A DNA stretch of 64,000 bases from Gibbula magus (taxonomy: Eukaryota > Mollusca > Gastropoda > Trochida > Trochidae), in assembly GCA_936450465.1 (NCBI GenBank), contig OW388300.1, positions 39,154,358 to 39,218,357 of the forward strand, written 5' to 3'. The position numbers and the translations under genes were made by a program. The notes beneath the pieces were generated by a model. It was not told the origin of the DNA and searched no databases. It saw nothing but the letters and a program-made list of their open reading frames with translations. Below, one piece after another: positions 48,133 to 61,175 of the stretch (position 1 is its first letter; every line of letters begins with the position of its first letter).

Positions 48133-48735
48133 AGGCACTGTAGCATGTTTTTCGCATATTATGGTTTGCTCAAATTGAATTGCCATTCAGTATAAAGTTT
48201 ATACAATATGATGTTATGTTCGAGGGTAATTGTGATTAAAACAATTTATTCATACAAGAAATGGATTGGGCACAAATTATCCAACTTATAAAAGCCCTCT
48301 CAAGTGTAAAACATCTCATTACACAATCCGATAAACCGTATCTATAGAAAATGGTTATCTGTGTTGGAAGAAAATGGTGTGACAATTTTGTAAAACTCTT
48401 CAGTACGAGAGGTAAATTTGTAGGCAATGTGATTTTGAGAGTTCATACAGCAAGTTGGTTGACCAGCATCAAAGTACCATATTTAAAACTACTCAGAGTG
48501 TTTAGGTATCGCTACATGAGTAAGATCACTTGAAATACCATCGAGCAGCCATTTTAATGTAAACACCTGAAAAAAGGCAGATTGAAGGGAAATGGGCTCA
48601 CATGGCTTAACCGAATCATGTTCATTCGTTTTCGAACTCTTTTTGTTGATTAAGGAGTATTATCTCGCCATTGGTAGCATTATTTACATTTTCATGAGAG
48701 TACTTATTTCATGAAGAAATCATGCTACAGCACCT
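48133..48735. mobile_element. TTAA-flanked MITE, longer subfamily
   Basis: Ends AGGCACTGTAGCATG and CATGCTACAGCACCT with TTAA borders. It contains a 70-bp minus-strand LINE 3' fragment (about 48235-48304). Related copies lie at 31-240, 7471-7860 and about 45880-46030. Confidence 0.75.
48235..48304 (-). mobile_element. Short 3' fragment of the same LINE
   Basis: The reverse complement matches the last 70 bases of the LINE at 18593-18660 (GAGAGGGCTTTTATAAG, TTGTGCCCAATCCATTTCTT). It interrupts a TTAA-type MITE, so it is a strongly 5'-truncated insertion. Confidence 0.6.
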
Positions 48736-48949
48736 TTAAACTGATCGTTAAGATTAATAAACTTATACACTGCTCAATCTTTAATATATGTATATTTGTA
48801 ATTACTTTTTGTCATCATTGCAAGATATTTATTTTAGACATGGCAAGATTTTAGTTTTAAATTGCAAATTGTATATCACATATTGTTAAGTCGTAATTGA
48901 CATTTGTTTGTTTTATTGTATATTGTTTCACATCAACGATAATATTATT

Positions 48950-49630
48950 CATTACTCATCCGTTGACGATGTCCCTGTTTAATAATTCTATGATATTATA
49001 ACACATTGTGTAATAACAAAGCGTGCCGTCGATTGACATTACATCATAAGTTCAGAATACTAAACGACGTCCTGTTTAATAACGAGTGAGTGGCTTGGTA
49101 TTTGACGAGTGAAAGCGAGTTAGATACCCATACCATTCACAAAATTCATAAATATGTTATTAAATGAAACTAAGTTTAGTATTATATTTATTACTCACTG
49201 ATTTTAATCCCTATTAATAGCACGAACTGGTAAAAAATTGGGACACACTCCATTGTGACCGCAGCACTAATATTGTAACGTCATATTTATGCTATTATGA
49301 CATCATGTCAATCGTCAGCACGCGATGTTATTACACAATGTGTAATAACATTGTAGATTTATCAAACAGGGATTTCTTCAACGGGCGAGTAAAAATGGTT
49401 GTAATATGACGTCACTAATGTCAGCCCTGTGGTAGCAATACAAGTGAGTGTCATATCAGCGATTATACTTCAATTTTGCTGGATTTATATAAGTGAGTAA
49501 TAAATAAAATCTAATATCATATTTTTGAAACTCGTGAATGGTATTGGTATCTATTTTCGCTCAACCCACTCGTTGATTTCATAGATATATTAAACAGTGC
49601 ATTGTTTAGTATTTTCTATATGTATTATCT
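48950..49630. repeat. Interleaved inverted repeats (two nested MITE-like palindromes)
   Basis: One pair joins 48956-49045 with 49296-49400 (ACACATTGTGTAATAACA and inverse; TCCCTGTTTAATAA and inverse). A second pair joins about 49062-49145 with 49530-49625 (CATACCATTCAC and inverse; AACGAGTGAGT-like ends). The pairs overlap rather than nest, suggesting one element landed in another and later rearranged. Confidence 0.6.
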
Positions 49631-49639
49631 ATATGTACA

Positions 49640-50691
49640 GTCTTAATTATTCTCTTCCCACAGAGGTTACTTCCTTCAGATTTCTGTTCCTAACCTCTGT
49701 TCTAGAAGACCTGAATTCGCTGGCAAAAAGGGAGTGTTCTGATCGATTGCATTGAATCTAGTTGTGCAATCAGCAACACTGTTGTAAGAGTGACATTTGC
49801 CAATGACACGTCATAATGCTAAAATAAACGTAAGTTAACGTTTTCTCGTTTAATGTGTTTTCCTCGAAATATGCTATTTGATTTTGTGAAAACTATTGAT
49901 CATAAACATGCTTATAAATAAAGAAGACCAAATCAACGACAGATACCAAAGGAAATTTGCTAATTAGCAAGACACTTAAGAGCCAAATGCCTAGATCTTT
50001 GAAGTCACTCTGTCAATATGACCACTGAAAGATGAGTTTTCATTGGATAAGAAGCAGGGACAGAGTATGAGGTTCCCCTTTCCCCTGCTAGGGAATTTTG
50101 TTGGAGACGAGAAATTCAGGCAATCTGGAACAGAGATTAGGATTGGAAATTTGAATAACCTCTGTAGGAAGACATCATTGCTTTGCCATAACAATGCTAT
50201 GACATCATCAACTTGATGATGTCACAATGTTATGGCTGAAGTGGATATGTAATAGCATTGCTTTGAGAGATATGCATCGTTCATTAATTATAAAATTTAG
50301 AATGATTTTCGATGATAAACAGAGTCTCACCCAAGTGTCTTCTGATATCAACTATATCAACACTAAAAACTTGAAAGTAAAATGTTCTTGGCAAGCATTG
50401 CATATTTGTAACTTTTATCAACTGATGCTTATGTATTTATTTTCGGAGGACACCTGGTGATATTCTTTATTCATGCAGTTCCCCCATCTCCATATCCCTG
50501 GTAGTGATGAGAGATTAATGTTTATGACAGCAGAAATCATGTTTACTGATTCAATCTTTGCAGTTAAATATCTTGCATAATAGATTACAATATCTGCATA
50601 ATAAATTGATGAAATTATTTACCTTATTATTTTCTATAAATAATTCTTAGATTCTTAGATAGAATGTTAAATGTAGTTGCTTTATATTTTT
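49640..50691. other. Intergenic DNA before the tandem cluster
   Basis: No supported gene. The 77-codon frame at 50227-50460 has no motif I know. A short inverted repeat (TGATGACATCA-type words) occurs at 50170-50230. Confidence 0.45.
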
Positions 50692-51761
50692 AACTCATCA
50701 GGCCTGAAAGGCCCGATGGGCTTATGGCATGGCATGGCGTGCGGAGTCCGGCCGTCCATCCGTCTGTAAACTTTTCGCTTTTTCGACTTCTTCTCCAGAA
50801 CCAATAACTCTAGAGAGCTGAAATTTGATGTGCAGACTCCTTGGCCAATGGGGATTCTAAATTGTAGATTTTGTGACCCCGTGACCCCAAATGGGGTCAC
50901 AGGGGTCACATCCTTAAAAACCTATTTTCATCTTCTTCTCCAGTTCCAAAAGGTCTAGAGAGCTGAAAAGTTGTGTGCAGACTCCTTGGGTAACGGGGAT
51001 TCTAAATTGTAGATTTCGTGACCCCGTGACCCCAAATGGGGTCACAGGGGTCACATCCTTAAAAACCTATTTTCATCTTCTTCTCCAGTTCCAAAAGGTC
51101 TAGAGAGCTGAAAAGTTGTGTGCAGACTCCTTGGCCAATGGGGATTCTAAATTGTAGATTTCGTGACCCCATGACCCCAAATAGGGTCACAGGGGTCACA
51201 TCCTTAAAAACCTATTTTAAAATTCTTCTCAAGTTCCAAAAGGTCTAGAGAGCTGAACAATTGTGTGCAGACTCCTTGGCCAATGGGGATTCTAAATTGT
51301 AGATTTTGTGACCCTGTGACCCCAAATGGGGTCACAGGGGTCACATCCTTAAAACCCTATTATCATCTTCTTCTCCAGTTCCAAAAGGTCTAGAGAGCTG
51401 AAAAGTTGTGTGCAGACTCCTTTGGTAATGGGGATTCTAAATTGTAGATTTTGTGACCCTGTGACCCCAATCTAGGTCACGGGTCATGACCAAAAAAACC
51501 TATTTTCATCTTTATCTCAAGTATGTAAAGCTCTAAAAAGGTGAACTGTTGTGTAGAGACTCTTTGGTCAAAGGTGATTCTTAATTGTAGGATTGGTGAC
51601 CCTGTGATTTCAAATATGGGCCACAGGGGTCATGATCTAGAAACCTATTTTTGCTTGTTACCAATTTTTTATGTATTACTTGAGATAACTTAGATATTCA
51701 ACCTTAGATAATAAATCAATGAAATCCTGATGAGCTACAGAGCCCATGGCTCTATTTTTTT
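50692..51761 (+). repeat. R1 copy, short version
   Basis: Complete ends with about five 145-bp units. It is the leftmost member of the 50.7-61.2 kb tandem cluster. Confidence 0.88.
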
Positions 51762-51884
51762 AAATGGGACATTTTAACATGGTGCAAAATAAAAATCCCT
51801 TGGGATAATATAGATATCCTGCATTGTGGCAATGTATGAAAACTATGCTTTTCAAATTTGGTAATAAAATTATACAAAAACCTC

Positions 51885-52042
51885 GGGGGCGGATAGTGCA
51901 GTGGTTAGCGCATTCGACTTTGGATCAAGAGGTCGGTCGAGTCCCGCCAGGGGCACAGCAACTTTGTCTGCAGTAGAGAACTGTTCTACACTCAGTAAGG
52001 TTTGGGTGCGATGCTACACTGGTTTTCAGCGTAGTATGATTT
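51885..52042 (+). mobile_element. SINE-2, 3'-truncated, copy 1 of 3
   Basis: The head GGCGGATAGTGCAGTGG and body to GTTTTCAGCGTAGTATG are present, then it breaks off. The B box is short by one base (GGTCGAGTCCC). Duplicates at +3190 and +6380. Confidence 0.8.
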
Positions 52043-52366
52043 TGACTTGTAATGTTACAAATAATCAGCCAATCTATTTGTGTTGCATTGTCTGTGCTCA
52101 ACTCTGCCTATGTCATGTGTACAGTCGTAGCACATAAACAGAAGATTATGTGAACTATTGCCTACCAGAAGTTCACCAGAATACCAAAGGTCAGTTTGTT
52201 GAGCTGCTCAATGTGACTTTCTCATGAATAACATTGTACACAGCTTTGGTGTGCAATGCTTGCATTTTAGGACTGAGACAGACTCAAGTACAGTTCTCTT
52301 CTCGGGAATTGAGTACACAGCTTTTATGTAAAAAATGGTATGTTTAACACAGGGTTCAACACAGAT

Positions 52367-52685
52367 GGGGCGGGATAGCGCAGTGGTTAGCGCTTTCGGC
52401 TTAGGATCAAGAGGTCCGGGGTTCGATTCCTGCCAGAGACACGGCAACATGTCTGCAGAAGAGAACTGTTCTACACGCTGTAAGCTTTGGGTACAATGCT
52501 ACACTGAATGTCAGTGCAGTACCACCAGTGGTTCGCTAGTTCCAGCCGTTGGTCGCAGGTTTCACCGCAATGCATAGCCACATGGCGTTGCGGGCTTTCT
52601 CCCTGCCATAATACTAGTAGCCACGATATAAGTGAAATACTCTTGAAAGCTGCGGCGTTAAACCCCAACTCACTTCACCTCACCT
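52367..52685 (+). mobile_element. SINE-2 full length, copy 1 of 3
   Basis: Head GGGGCGGGATAGCGCAGTGG, intact A box TAGCGCAGTGG and B box GGTTCGATTCC, body, and ACTTCACCTCACCT tail. Confidence 0.9.
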
Positions 52686-52840
52686 ATATCATACACTGAA
52701 AGTGGGCATTACTGTTTTAAAATGGATATATATTTATATTTATGATATATATAGCATTTATTAGAAATACATGCCATTTAGATAGTGAACAAATAAACTA
52801 CCTTCAATAGTACACATTCTTGTATTTTTTCGGGCCGAGA

Positions 52841-52926
52841 CCCTTGCGGGAGTAGAACCAACACCCTCAGAGTAAGGCAACTATCGCCAGCACTGACCGT
52901 ACCAACAGCTTACCACACGACCACAG
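52841..52926 (-). mobile_element. tRNA-derived fragment of another SINE family (also at +3190 and +6380)
   Basis: Read inversely, GTGGTCGTGTGGTAAGC and GGTTCTACTCCCGC look like tRNA A- and B-arm regions, but no acceptor stem forms. It is repeated at 56031-56116 and 59221-59306. Confidence 0.45.
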
Positions 52927-53273
52927 GCCTTGACAAAAATTAAGGTCCAACAATCGATAGTTAAGTTTATTTTACATTCTTTCCCCTCTGACAAGTGTAC
53001 ATTGGCGCAGCTCCCAAGGGACCCGGCCTGGAAAAGTATATATGTTATTTGCATTTATGTTATCATCATCACGTTAATCTTCCTTTATCGTTCGCTCTTG
53101 TTTTTTTTTTCATTACAGCAATGATAGAGTTTCATTTTTACACTTTTTTTTCAGAGAAGCAATTTCTTAAAATCATCTGTAAATAATCCGAATTTTTATA
53201 TTTGATTCTTGAGAGGCATTTAGAAGTTGGTGAGTAAGTATATGCTAACTATATAGATAACTACCTCTTTATT

Positions 53274-54950
53274 AGCTCATCAGGCCTTAAAGGCCCGATG
53301 GGCTTATGGCATGGCATGGTGTCCGGCGTCCGTCAATCCGTCCGTCTGTCCGTCCGTCCATCCGTCCATCCGTCCGTAAACTTTTCGCTTTTTCGACTTC
53401 TTCTCCAGAGCCAATAACTCCACAGAGCTGAAATTTTATGTGCAGACTCCTTGGCTAATGGGGATTCTAAATTGTAGATTTCGTGACCCCATGACCCCAA
53501 ATGGGGTCACAGGGGTCACAACCTTAAAAACCTATTTTCATCTTCTTCTCCAGTTCCAAAAGGTCTAGAGAGCTGAAAAGTTGTGTGCAGACTCCTTGGC
53601 TAATGGGGATTCTAAATTGTAGAGTTCGTGACCCCATGACCCCAAATGGGGTCACAGGGGTCACATCCTTAAAAACCTATTTTCATCTTCTTCTCAAGTT
53701 CCAAAAGGTCTAGAGAGCTGAAATGTTGCGTGCAGAGTCCTTGGCCAATGTGGATTCTAAATTGTAGATTTCTTGACCCCATGACCCCAAATGGGGTCAC
53801 AGGGGTCACATCCTTAAAAACCTATTTTCATCTTCTTCTCCAGTACCAAAAGGTCTAGAGAGCTGAAAAGTTGTGTGCAGACTCCTTGGCTAATGGGGAT
53901 TCTAAATTGTAGATTTCGTGACCCCTTGACCCCAAATGGGGTCACAGGGGTCACATCCTCAAAAACCTATTTTCATCTTCTTCTCCAGTTCCAAAAGGTC
54001 TAGAGAGCTGAAATGTTGTGTGTAGACTCCTTGGTCAATGGGGATTCTAAATTGTAGATTTTGTGACCCCATGACCCCATTTGGGGTCATGGGGGTCACA
54101 TCCTTAAAAACCTATTTTCGTCTTCTTCTCCAGTTCCAAAAGGTCTAGAGAGCTGAAAAGTTGTGTGCAGACTCTTTGGCCAATGTGGATTCTAAATTGT
54201 AGATTTCGTGACCCCGTGACCCCAAATGGGGTCACAGGGGTCACATCCTTAAAAACCTATTTTCATCTTCTTCTCCAGTTCCAAAAGGTCTAGAGAGCTG
54301 AAAAGTTGTGTGCAGACTCCTTGGCCAATGGGGATTCTAAATTGTAGATTTCGTGACCCCATGACCCCAAATAGGGTCACAGGGGTCACATCCTTAAAAA
54401 CCTATTTTAATATTCTACTCAAGTTCCAAAAGGTCTAGAGAGCTGAACAATTGTGTGCAGACTCCTTGGCCAATGGGGATTCTAAATTGTAGATTTTGTG
54501 ACCCTGTGACCCCAAATGGGGTCACAGGGGTCACATCCTTAAAACCCTATTATCATCTTCTTCTCCAGTTCCAAAAGGTCTAGAGAGCTGAAAAGTTGTG
54601 TGCAGACTCCTTGGGTAATGGGGATTCTAAATTGTAGATTTTGTGACCCTGTGACCCCAATCTAGGTCACGGGTCATGACCAAAAAAACCTATTTTCATC
54701 TTTATCTCAAGTATGTAAAGCTCTAAAAAGGTGAACTGTTGTGTAGAGACTCTTTGGTCAAAGGTGATTCTTAATTGTAGGATTGGTGACCCTGTGATTT
54801 CAAATATGGGCCACAGGGGTCATGATCTAGAAACCTATTTTTGCTTGTTACCAATTTTTTATGTATTACTTGAGATAACTTAGATATTCAACCTTAGATA
54901 ATAAATCAATGAAATCCTGATGAGCTACAGAGCCCATGGCTCTATTTTTT
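53274..54950 (+). repeat. R1 copy, 1,677 bp, tandem unit 1
   Basis: Complete ends, a CCGT tract (53335-53383) and nine or so 145-bp units with GTGACCCC-GACCCCAAATGG. Confidence 0.9.
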
Positions 54951-55074
54951 TAAATGGGACATTTTAACATGGTGCAAAATAAAAATCCCTTGGGATAATA
55001 TAGATATCCTGCATTGTGGCAATGTATGAAAACTATGCTTTTCAAATTTGGTAATAAAATTATACAAAAACCTC

Positions 55075-55232
55075 GGGGGCGGATAGTGCAGTGGTTAGCG
55101 CATTCGACTTTGGATCAAGAGGTCGGTCGAGTCCCGCCAGGGGCACAGCAACTTTGTCTGCAGTAGAGAACTGTTCTACACTCAGTAAGGTTTGGGTGCG
55201 ATGCTACACTGGTTTTCAGCGTAGTATGATTT
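55075..55232 (+). mobile_element. SINE-2, 3'-truncated, copy 2 of 3
   Basis: Tandem-duplication partner of 51885-52042, no difference seen by eye. Confidence 0.8.
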
Positions 55233-55556
55233 TGACTTGTAATGTTACAAATAATCAGCCAATCTATTTGTGTTGCATTGTCTGTGCTCAACTCTGCCTA
55301 TGTCATGTGTACAGTCGTAGCACATAAACAGAAGATTATGTGAACTATTGCCTACCAGAAGTTCACCAGAATACCAAAGGTCAGTTTGTTGAGCTGCTCA
55401 ATGTGACTTTCTCATGAATAACATTGTACACAGCTTTGGTGTGCAATGCTTGCATTTTAGGACTGAGACAGACTCAAGTACAGTTCTCTTCTCGGGAATT
55501 GAGTACACAGCTTTTATGTAAAAAATGGTATGTTTAACACAGGGTTCAACACAGAT

Positions 55557-55875
55557 GGGGCGGGATAGCGCAGTGGTTAGCGCTTTCGGCTTAGGATCAA
55601 GAGGTCCGGGGTTCGATTCCTGCCAGAGACACGGCAACATGTCTGCAGAAGAGAACTGTTCTACACGCTGTAAGCTTTGGGTACAATGCTACACTGAATG
55701 TCAGTGCAGTACCACCAGTGGTTCGCTAGTTCCAGCCGTTGGTCGCAGGTTTCACCGCAATGCATAGCCACATGGCGTTGCGGGCTTTCTCCCTGCCATA
55801 ATACTAGTAGCCACGATATAAGTGAAATACTCTTGAAAGCTGCGGCGTTAAACCCCAACTCACTTCACCTCACCT
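55557..55875 (+). mobile_element. SINE-2 full length, copy 2 of 3
   Basis: Partner of 52367-52685 at +3190, with both internal promoter boxes kept. Confidence 0.9.
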
Positions 55876-56463
55876 ATATCATACACTGAAAGTGGGCATT
55901 ACTGTTTTAAAATGGATATATATTTATATTTATGATATATATAGCATTTATTAGAAATACATGCCATTTAGATAGTGAACAAATAAACTACCTTCAATAG
56001 TACACATTCTTGTATTTTTTCGGGCCGAGACCCTTGCGGGAGTAGAACCAACACCCTCAGAGTAAGGCAACTATCGCCAGCACTGACCGTACCAACAGCT
56101 TACCACACGACCACAGGCCTTGACAAAAATTAAGGTCCAACAATCGATAGTTAAGTTTATTTTACATTCTTTCCCCTCTGACAAGTGTACATTGGCGCAG
56201 CTCCCAAGGGACCCGGCCTGGAAAAGTATATATGTTATTTGCATTTATGTTATCATCATCACGTTAATCTTCCTTTATCGTTCGCTCTTGTTTTTTTTTT
56301 CATTACAGCAATGATAGAGTTTCATTTTTACACTTTTTTTTCAGAGAAGCAATTTCTTAAAATCATCTGTAAATAATCCGAATTTTTATATTTGATTCTT
56401 GAGAGGCATTTAGAAGTTGGTGAGTAAGTATATGCTAACTATATAGATAACTACCTCTTTATT

Positions 56464-58140
56464 AGCTCATCAGGCCTTAAAGGCCCGATGGGCTTATGGC
56501 ATGGCATGGTGTCCGGCGTCCGTCAATCCGTCCGTCTGTCCGTCCGTCCATCCGTCCATCCGTCCGTAAACTTTTCGCTTTTTCGACTTCTTCTCCAGAG
56601 CCAATAACTCCACAGAGCTGAAATTTTATGTGCAGACTCCTTGGCTAATGGGGATTCTAAATTGTAGATTTCGTGACCCCATGACCCCAAATGGGGTCAC
56701 AGGGGTCACAACCTTAAAAACCTATTTTCATCTTCTTCTCCAGTTCCAAAAGGTCTAGAGAGCTGAAAAGTTGTGTGCAGACTCCTTGGCTAATGGGGAT
56801 TCTAAATTGTAGAGTTCGTGACCCCATGACCCCAAATGGGGTCACAGGGGTCACATCCTTAAAAACCTATTTTCATCTTCTTCTCAAGTTCCAAAAGGTC
56901 TAGAGAGCTGAAATGTTGCGTGCAGAGTCCTTGGCCAATGTGGATTCTAAATTGTAGATTTCTTGACCCCATGACCCCAAATGGGGTCACAGGGGTCACA
57001 TCCTTAAAAACCTATTTTCATCTTCTTCTCCAGTTCCAAAAGGTCTAGAGAGCTGAAAAGTTGTGTGCAGACTCCTTGGCTAATGGGGATTCTAAATTGT
57101 AGATTTCGTGACCCCTTGACCCCAAATGGGGTCACAGGGGTCACATCCTCAAAAACCTATTTTCATCTTCTTCTCCAGTTCCAAAAGGTCTAGAGAGCTG
57201 AAATGTTGTGTGTAGACTCCTTGGTCAATGGGGATTCTAAATTGTAGATTTTGTGACCCCATGACCCCAAATGGGGTCATAGGGGTCACATCCTTAAAAA
57301 CCTATTTTCGTCTTCTTCTCCAGTTCCAAAAGGTCTAGAGAGCTGAAAAGTTGTGTGCAGACTCTTTGGCCAATGTGGATTCTAAATTGTAGATTTCGTG
57401 ACCCCGTGACCCCAAATGGGGTCACAGGGGTCACATCCTTAAAAACCTATTTTCATCTTCTTCTCCAGTTCCAAAAGGTCTAGAGAGCTGAAAAGTTGTG
57501 TGCAGACTCCTTGGCCAATGGGGATTCTAAATTGTAGATTTCGTGACCCCATGACCCCAAATAGGGTCACAGGGGTCACATCCTTAAAAACCTATTTTAA
57601 AATTCTTCTCAAGTTCCAAAAGGTCTAGAGAGCTGAACAATTGTGTGCAGACTCCTTGGCCAATGGGGATTCTAAATTGTAGATTTTGTGACCCTGTGAC
57701 CCCAAATGGGGTCACAGGGGTCACATCCTTAAAACCCTATTATCATCTTCTTCTCCAGTTCCAAAAGGTCTAGAGAGCTGAAAAGTTGTGTGCAGACTCC
57801 TTGGGTAATGGGGATTCTAAATTGTAGATTTTGTGACCCTGTGACCCCAATCTAGGTCACGGGTCATGACCAAAAAAACCTATTTTCATCTTTATCTCAA
57901 GTATGTAAAGCTCTAAAAAGGTGAACTGTTGTGTAGAGACTCTTTGGTCAAAGGTGATTCTTAATTGTAGGATTGGTGACCCTGTGATTTCAAATATGGG
58001 CCACAGGGGTCATGATCTAGAAACCTATTTTTGCTTGTTACCAATTTTTTATGTATTACTTGAGATAACTTAGATATTCAACCTTAGATAATAAATCAAT
58101 GAAATCCTGATGAGCTACAGAGCCCATGGCTCTATTTTTT
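56464..58140 (+). repeat. R1 copy, 1,677 bp, tandem unit 2
   Basis: Same length as 53274-54950. Only scattered differences are seen, for example at 57034, 57268-57285 and 57600-57605. Confidence 0.9.
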
Positions 58141-58264
58141 TAAATGGGACATTTTAACATGGTGCAAAATAAAAATCCCTTGGGATAATATAGATATCCT
58201 GCATTGTGGCAATGTATGAAAACTATGCTTTTCAAATTTGGTAATAAAATTATACAAAAACCTC

Positions 58265-58422
58265 GGGGGCGGATAGTGCAGTGGTTAGCGCATTCGACTT
58301 TGGATCAAGAGGTCGGTCGAGTCCCGCCAGGGGCACAGCAACTTTGTCTGCAGTAGAGAACTGTTCTACACTCAGTAAGGTTTGGGTGCGATGCTACACT
58401 GGTTTTCAGCGTAGTATGATTT
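58265..58422 (+). mobile_element. SINE-2, 3'-truncated, copy 3 of 3
   Basis: Tandem-duplication partner of 51885-52042, no difference seen by eye. Confidence 0.8.
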
Positions 58423-58746
58423 TGACTTGTAATGTTACAAATAATCAGCCAATCTATTTGTGTTGCATTGTCTGTGCTCAACTCTGCCTATGTCATGTGT
58501 ACAGTCGTAGCACATAAACAGAAGATTATGTGAACTATTGCCTACCAGAAGTTCACCAGAATACCAAAGGTCAGTTTGTTGAGCTGCTCAATGTGACTTT
58601 CTCATGAATAACATTGTACACAGCTTTGGTGTGCAATGCTTGCATTTTAGGACTGAGACAGACTCAAGTACAGTTCTCTTCTCGGGAATTGAGTACACAG
58701 CTTTTATGTAAAAAATGGTATGTTTAACACAGGGTTCAACACAGAT

Positions 58747-59065
58747 GGGGCGGGATAGCGCAGTGGTTAGCGCTTTCGGCTTAGGATCAAGAGGTCCGGG
58801 GTTCGATTCCTGCCAGAGACACGGCAACATGTCTGCAGAAGAGAACTGTTCTACACGCTGTAAGCTTTGGGTACAATGCTACACTGAATGTCAGTGCAGT
58901 ACCACCAGTGGTTCGCTAGTTCCAGCCGTTGGTCGCAGGTTTCACCGCAATGCATAGCCACATGGCGTTGCGGGCTTTCTCCCTGCCATAATACTAGTAG
59001 CCACGATATAAGTGAAATACTCTTGAAAGCTGCGGCGTTAAACCCCAACTCACTTCACCTCACCT
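58747..59065 (+). mobile_element. SINE-2 full length, copy 3 of 3
   Basis: Partner of 52367-52685 at +6380, with both internal promoter boxes kept. Confidence 0.9.
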
Positions 59066-59653
59066 ATATCATACACTGAAAGTGGGCATTACTGTTTTAA
59101 AATGGATATATATTTATATTTATGATATATATAGCATTTATTAGAAATACATGCCATTTAGATAGTGAACAAATAAACTACCTTCAATAGTACACATTCT
59201 TGTATTTTTTCGGGCCGAGACCCTTGCGGGAGTAGAACCAACACCCTCAGAGTAAGGCAACTATCGCCAGCACTGACCGTACCAACAGCTTACCACACGA
59301 CCACAGGCCTTGACAAAAATTAAGGTCCAACAATCGATAGTTAAGTTTATTTTACATTCTTTCCCCTCTGACAAGTGTACATTGGCGCAGCTCCCAAGGG
59401 ACCCGGCCTGGAAAAGTATATATGTTATTTGCATTTATGTTATCATCATCACGTTAATCTTCCTTTATCGTTCGCTCTTGTTTTTTTTTTCATTACAGCA
59501 ATGATAGAGTTTCATTTTTACACTTTTTTTTCAGAGAAGCAATTTCTTAAAATCATCTGTAAATAATCCAAATTTTTATATTTGATTCTTGAGAGGCATT
59601 TAGAAGTTGGTGAGTAAGTATATGCTAACTATATAGATAACTACCTCTTTATT

Positions 59654-61175
59654 AGCTCATCAGGCCTTAAAGGCCCGATGGGCTTATGGCATGGCATGGT
59701 GTCCGGCGTCCGTCAATCCGTCCGTCCGTCCATCCGTCCATCCGTCCGTAAACTTTTCGCTTTTTCGACTTCTTCTCCAGAGCCAATAACTCCACAGAGC
59801 TGAAATTTTATGTGCAGACTCCTTGGCTAATGGGGATTCTAAATTGTAGATTTCGTGACCCCATGACCCCAAATGGGGTCACAGGGGTCACAACCTTAAA
59901 AACCTATTTTCATCTTCTTCTCAAGTTCCAAAAGGTCTAGAGAGCTGAAATGTTGCGTGCAGAGTCCTTGGCCAATGTGGATTCTAAATTGTAGATTTCT
60001 TGACCCCATGACCCCAAATGGGGTCACAGGGGTCACATCCTTAAAAACCTATTTTCATCTTCTTCTCCAGTACCAAAAGGTCTAGAGAGCTGAAAAGTTG
60101 TGTGCAGACTCCTTGGCTAATGGGGATTCTAAATTGTAGATTTCGTGACCCCTTGACCCCAAATGGGGTCACAGGGGTCACATCCTCAAAAACCTATTTT
60201 CATCTTCTTCTCCAGTTCCAAAAGGTCTAGAGAGCTGAAATGTTGTGTGTAGACTCCTTGGTCAATGGGGATTCTAAATTGTAGATTTTGTGACCCCATG
60301 ACCCCAAATGGGGTCATAGGGGTCACATCCTTAAAAACCTATTTTCGTCTTCTTCTCCAGTTCCAAAAGGTCTAGAGAGCTGAAAAGTTGTGTGCAGACT
60401 CTTTGGCCAATGTGGATTCTAAATTGTAGATTTCGTGACCCCGTGACCCCAAATGGGGTCACAGGGGTCACATCCTCAAAAACCTATTTTCATCTTCTTC
60501 TCCAGTTCCAAAAGGTCTAGAGAGCTGAAAAGTTGTGTGCAGACTCCTTGGCTAATGGGGATTCTAAATTGTAGATTTCATGACCCCATGACCCCAAATG
60601 GGATCACAGGGGTCACATCCTTAAAAACTTATTTTCATCTTCTTCTCCAGTTCCAAAAGGTCTAGAGTGCTGAAATGTTTTGTGTAGACTCCTTGGTCAA
60701 TGGGGATTCTAAATTGTAGATTTCGTGACCCCATGACCCCAAATGGGGTCACAGGGGTCACATCCTTAAAAACCTATTTTCATCTTCTTCTCCAGTTGCA
60801 AAAGGTCTAGAGAGCTGAAAAGTTGTGTGCAGACTCTTTGGCCAATGGGGATTCTAAATTGTAGATTTTGTGACCCTGTGACCCCAATCTAGGTCACAGG
60901 TCATGACCCAAAAACCTATTTTCATCTTCTTCTCCAGTTTATATGTAAAGCTCTAGAAAGGTGAAATGTTGTGTAGAGATTCTTTGGTCAAAGATGATTC
61001 TTAATTTTTTGATTAGTGACCGTGTGACTCCAAATGTGGGTCACAGGGGTCATGATCTAAAACCAATATTATTTTGCTTGTTAACAATGTATTACTTGAG
61101 ATAACTTAGATATTCAACCTTTGATAATAAATCAATAAAACCGTGATGAGCTACAGAGCCCATGGCTCTATTTTT
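59654..61175 (+). repeat. R1 copy, rightmost, diverged at its 3' half
   Basis: The first half matches the tandem R1 copies but with a different number of CCGT and 145-bp units. The last 300 bases are more diverged and lead out of the cluster. Confidence 0.88.

Larger units (their letters stand above)
50692..61175. repeat. Tandem segmental duplication, 3,190-bp unit
   Basis: The spacer 51761-53273 (1,513 bp with two SINE-2 copies and a tRNA-like fragment) recurs at 54951-56463 and 58141-59653, exactly 3,190 bp apart. R1 copies alternate with it: R1, spacer, R1, spacer, R1, spacer, R1. Identity between spacers is nearly complete (one difference seen, near 59570). Unequal crossing-over between R1 copies is the simplest origin; misassembly must be excluded. 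Confidence 0.92.

Noticed and set aside
52367..52440. tRNA gene
   Set aside because: A and B boxes are good, but the acceptor stem does not pair and a fixed SINE body follows in every copy.
51901..59566. Repeated ORFs of 60-80 codons at 3,190-bp spacing
   Set aside because: They read through SINE-2 and spacer DNA in the tandem duplication and include tRNA-shadow peptides.
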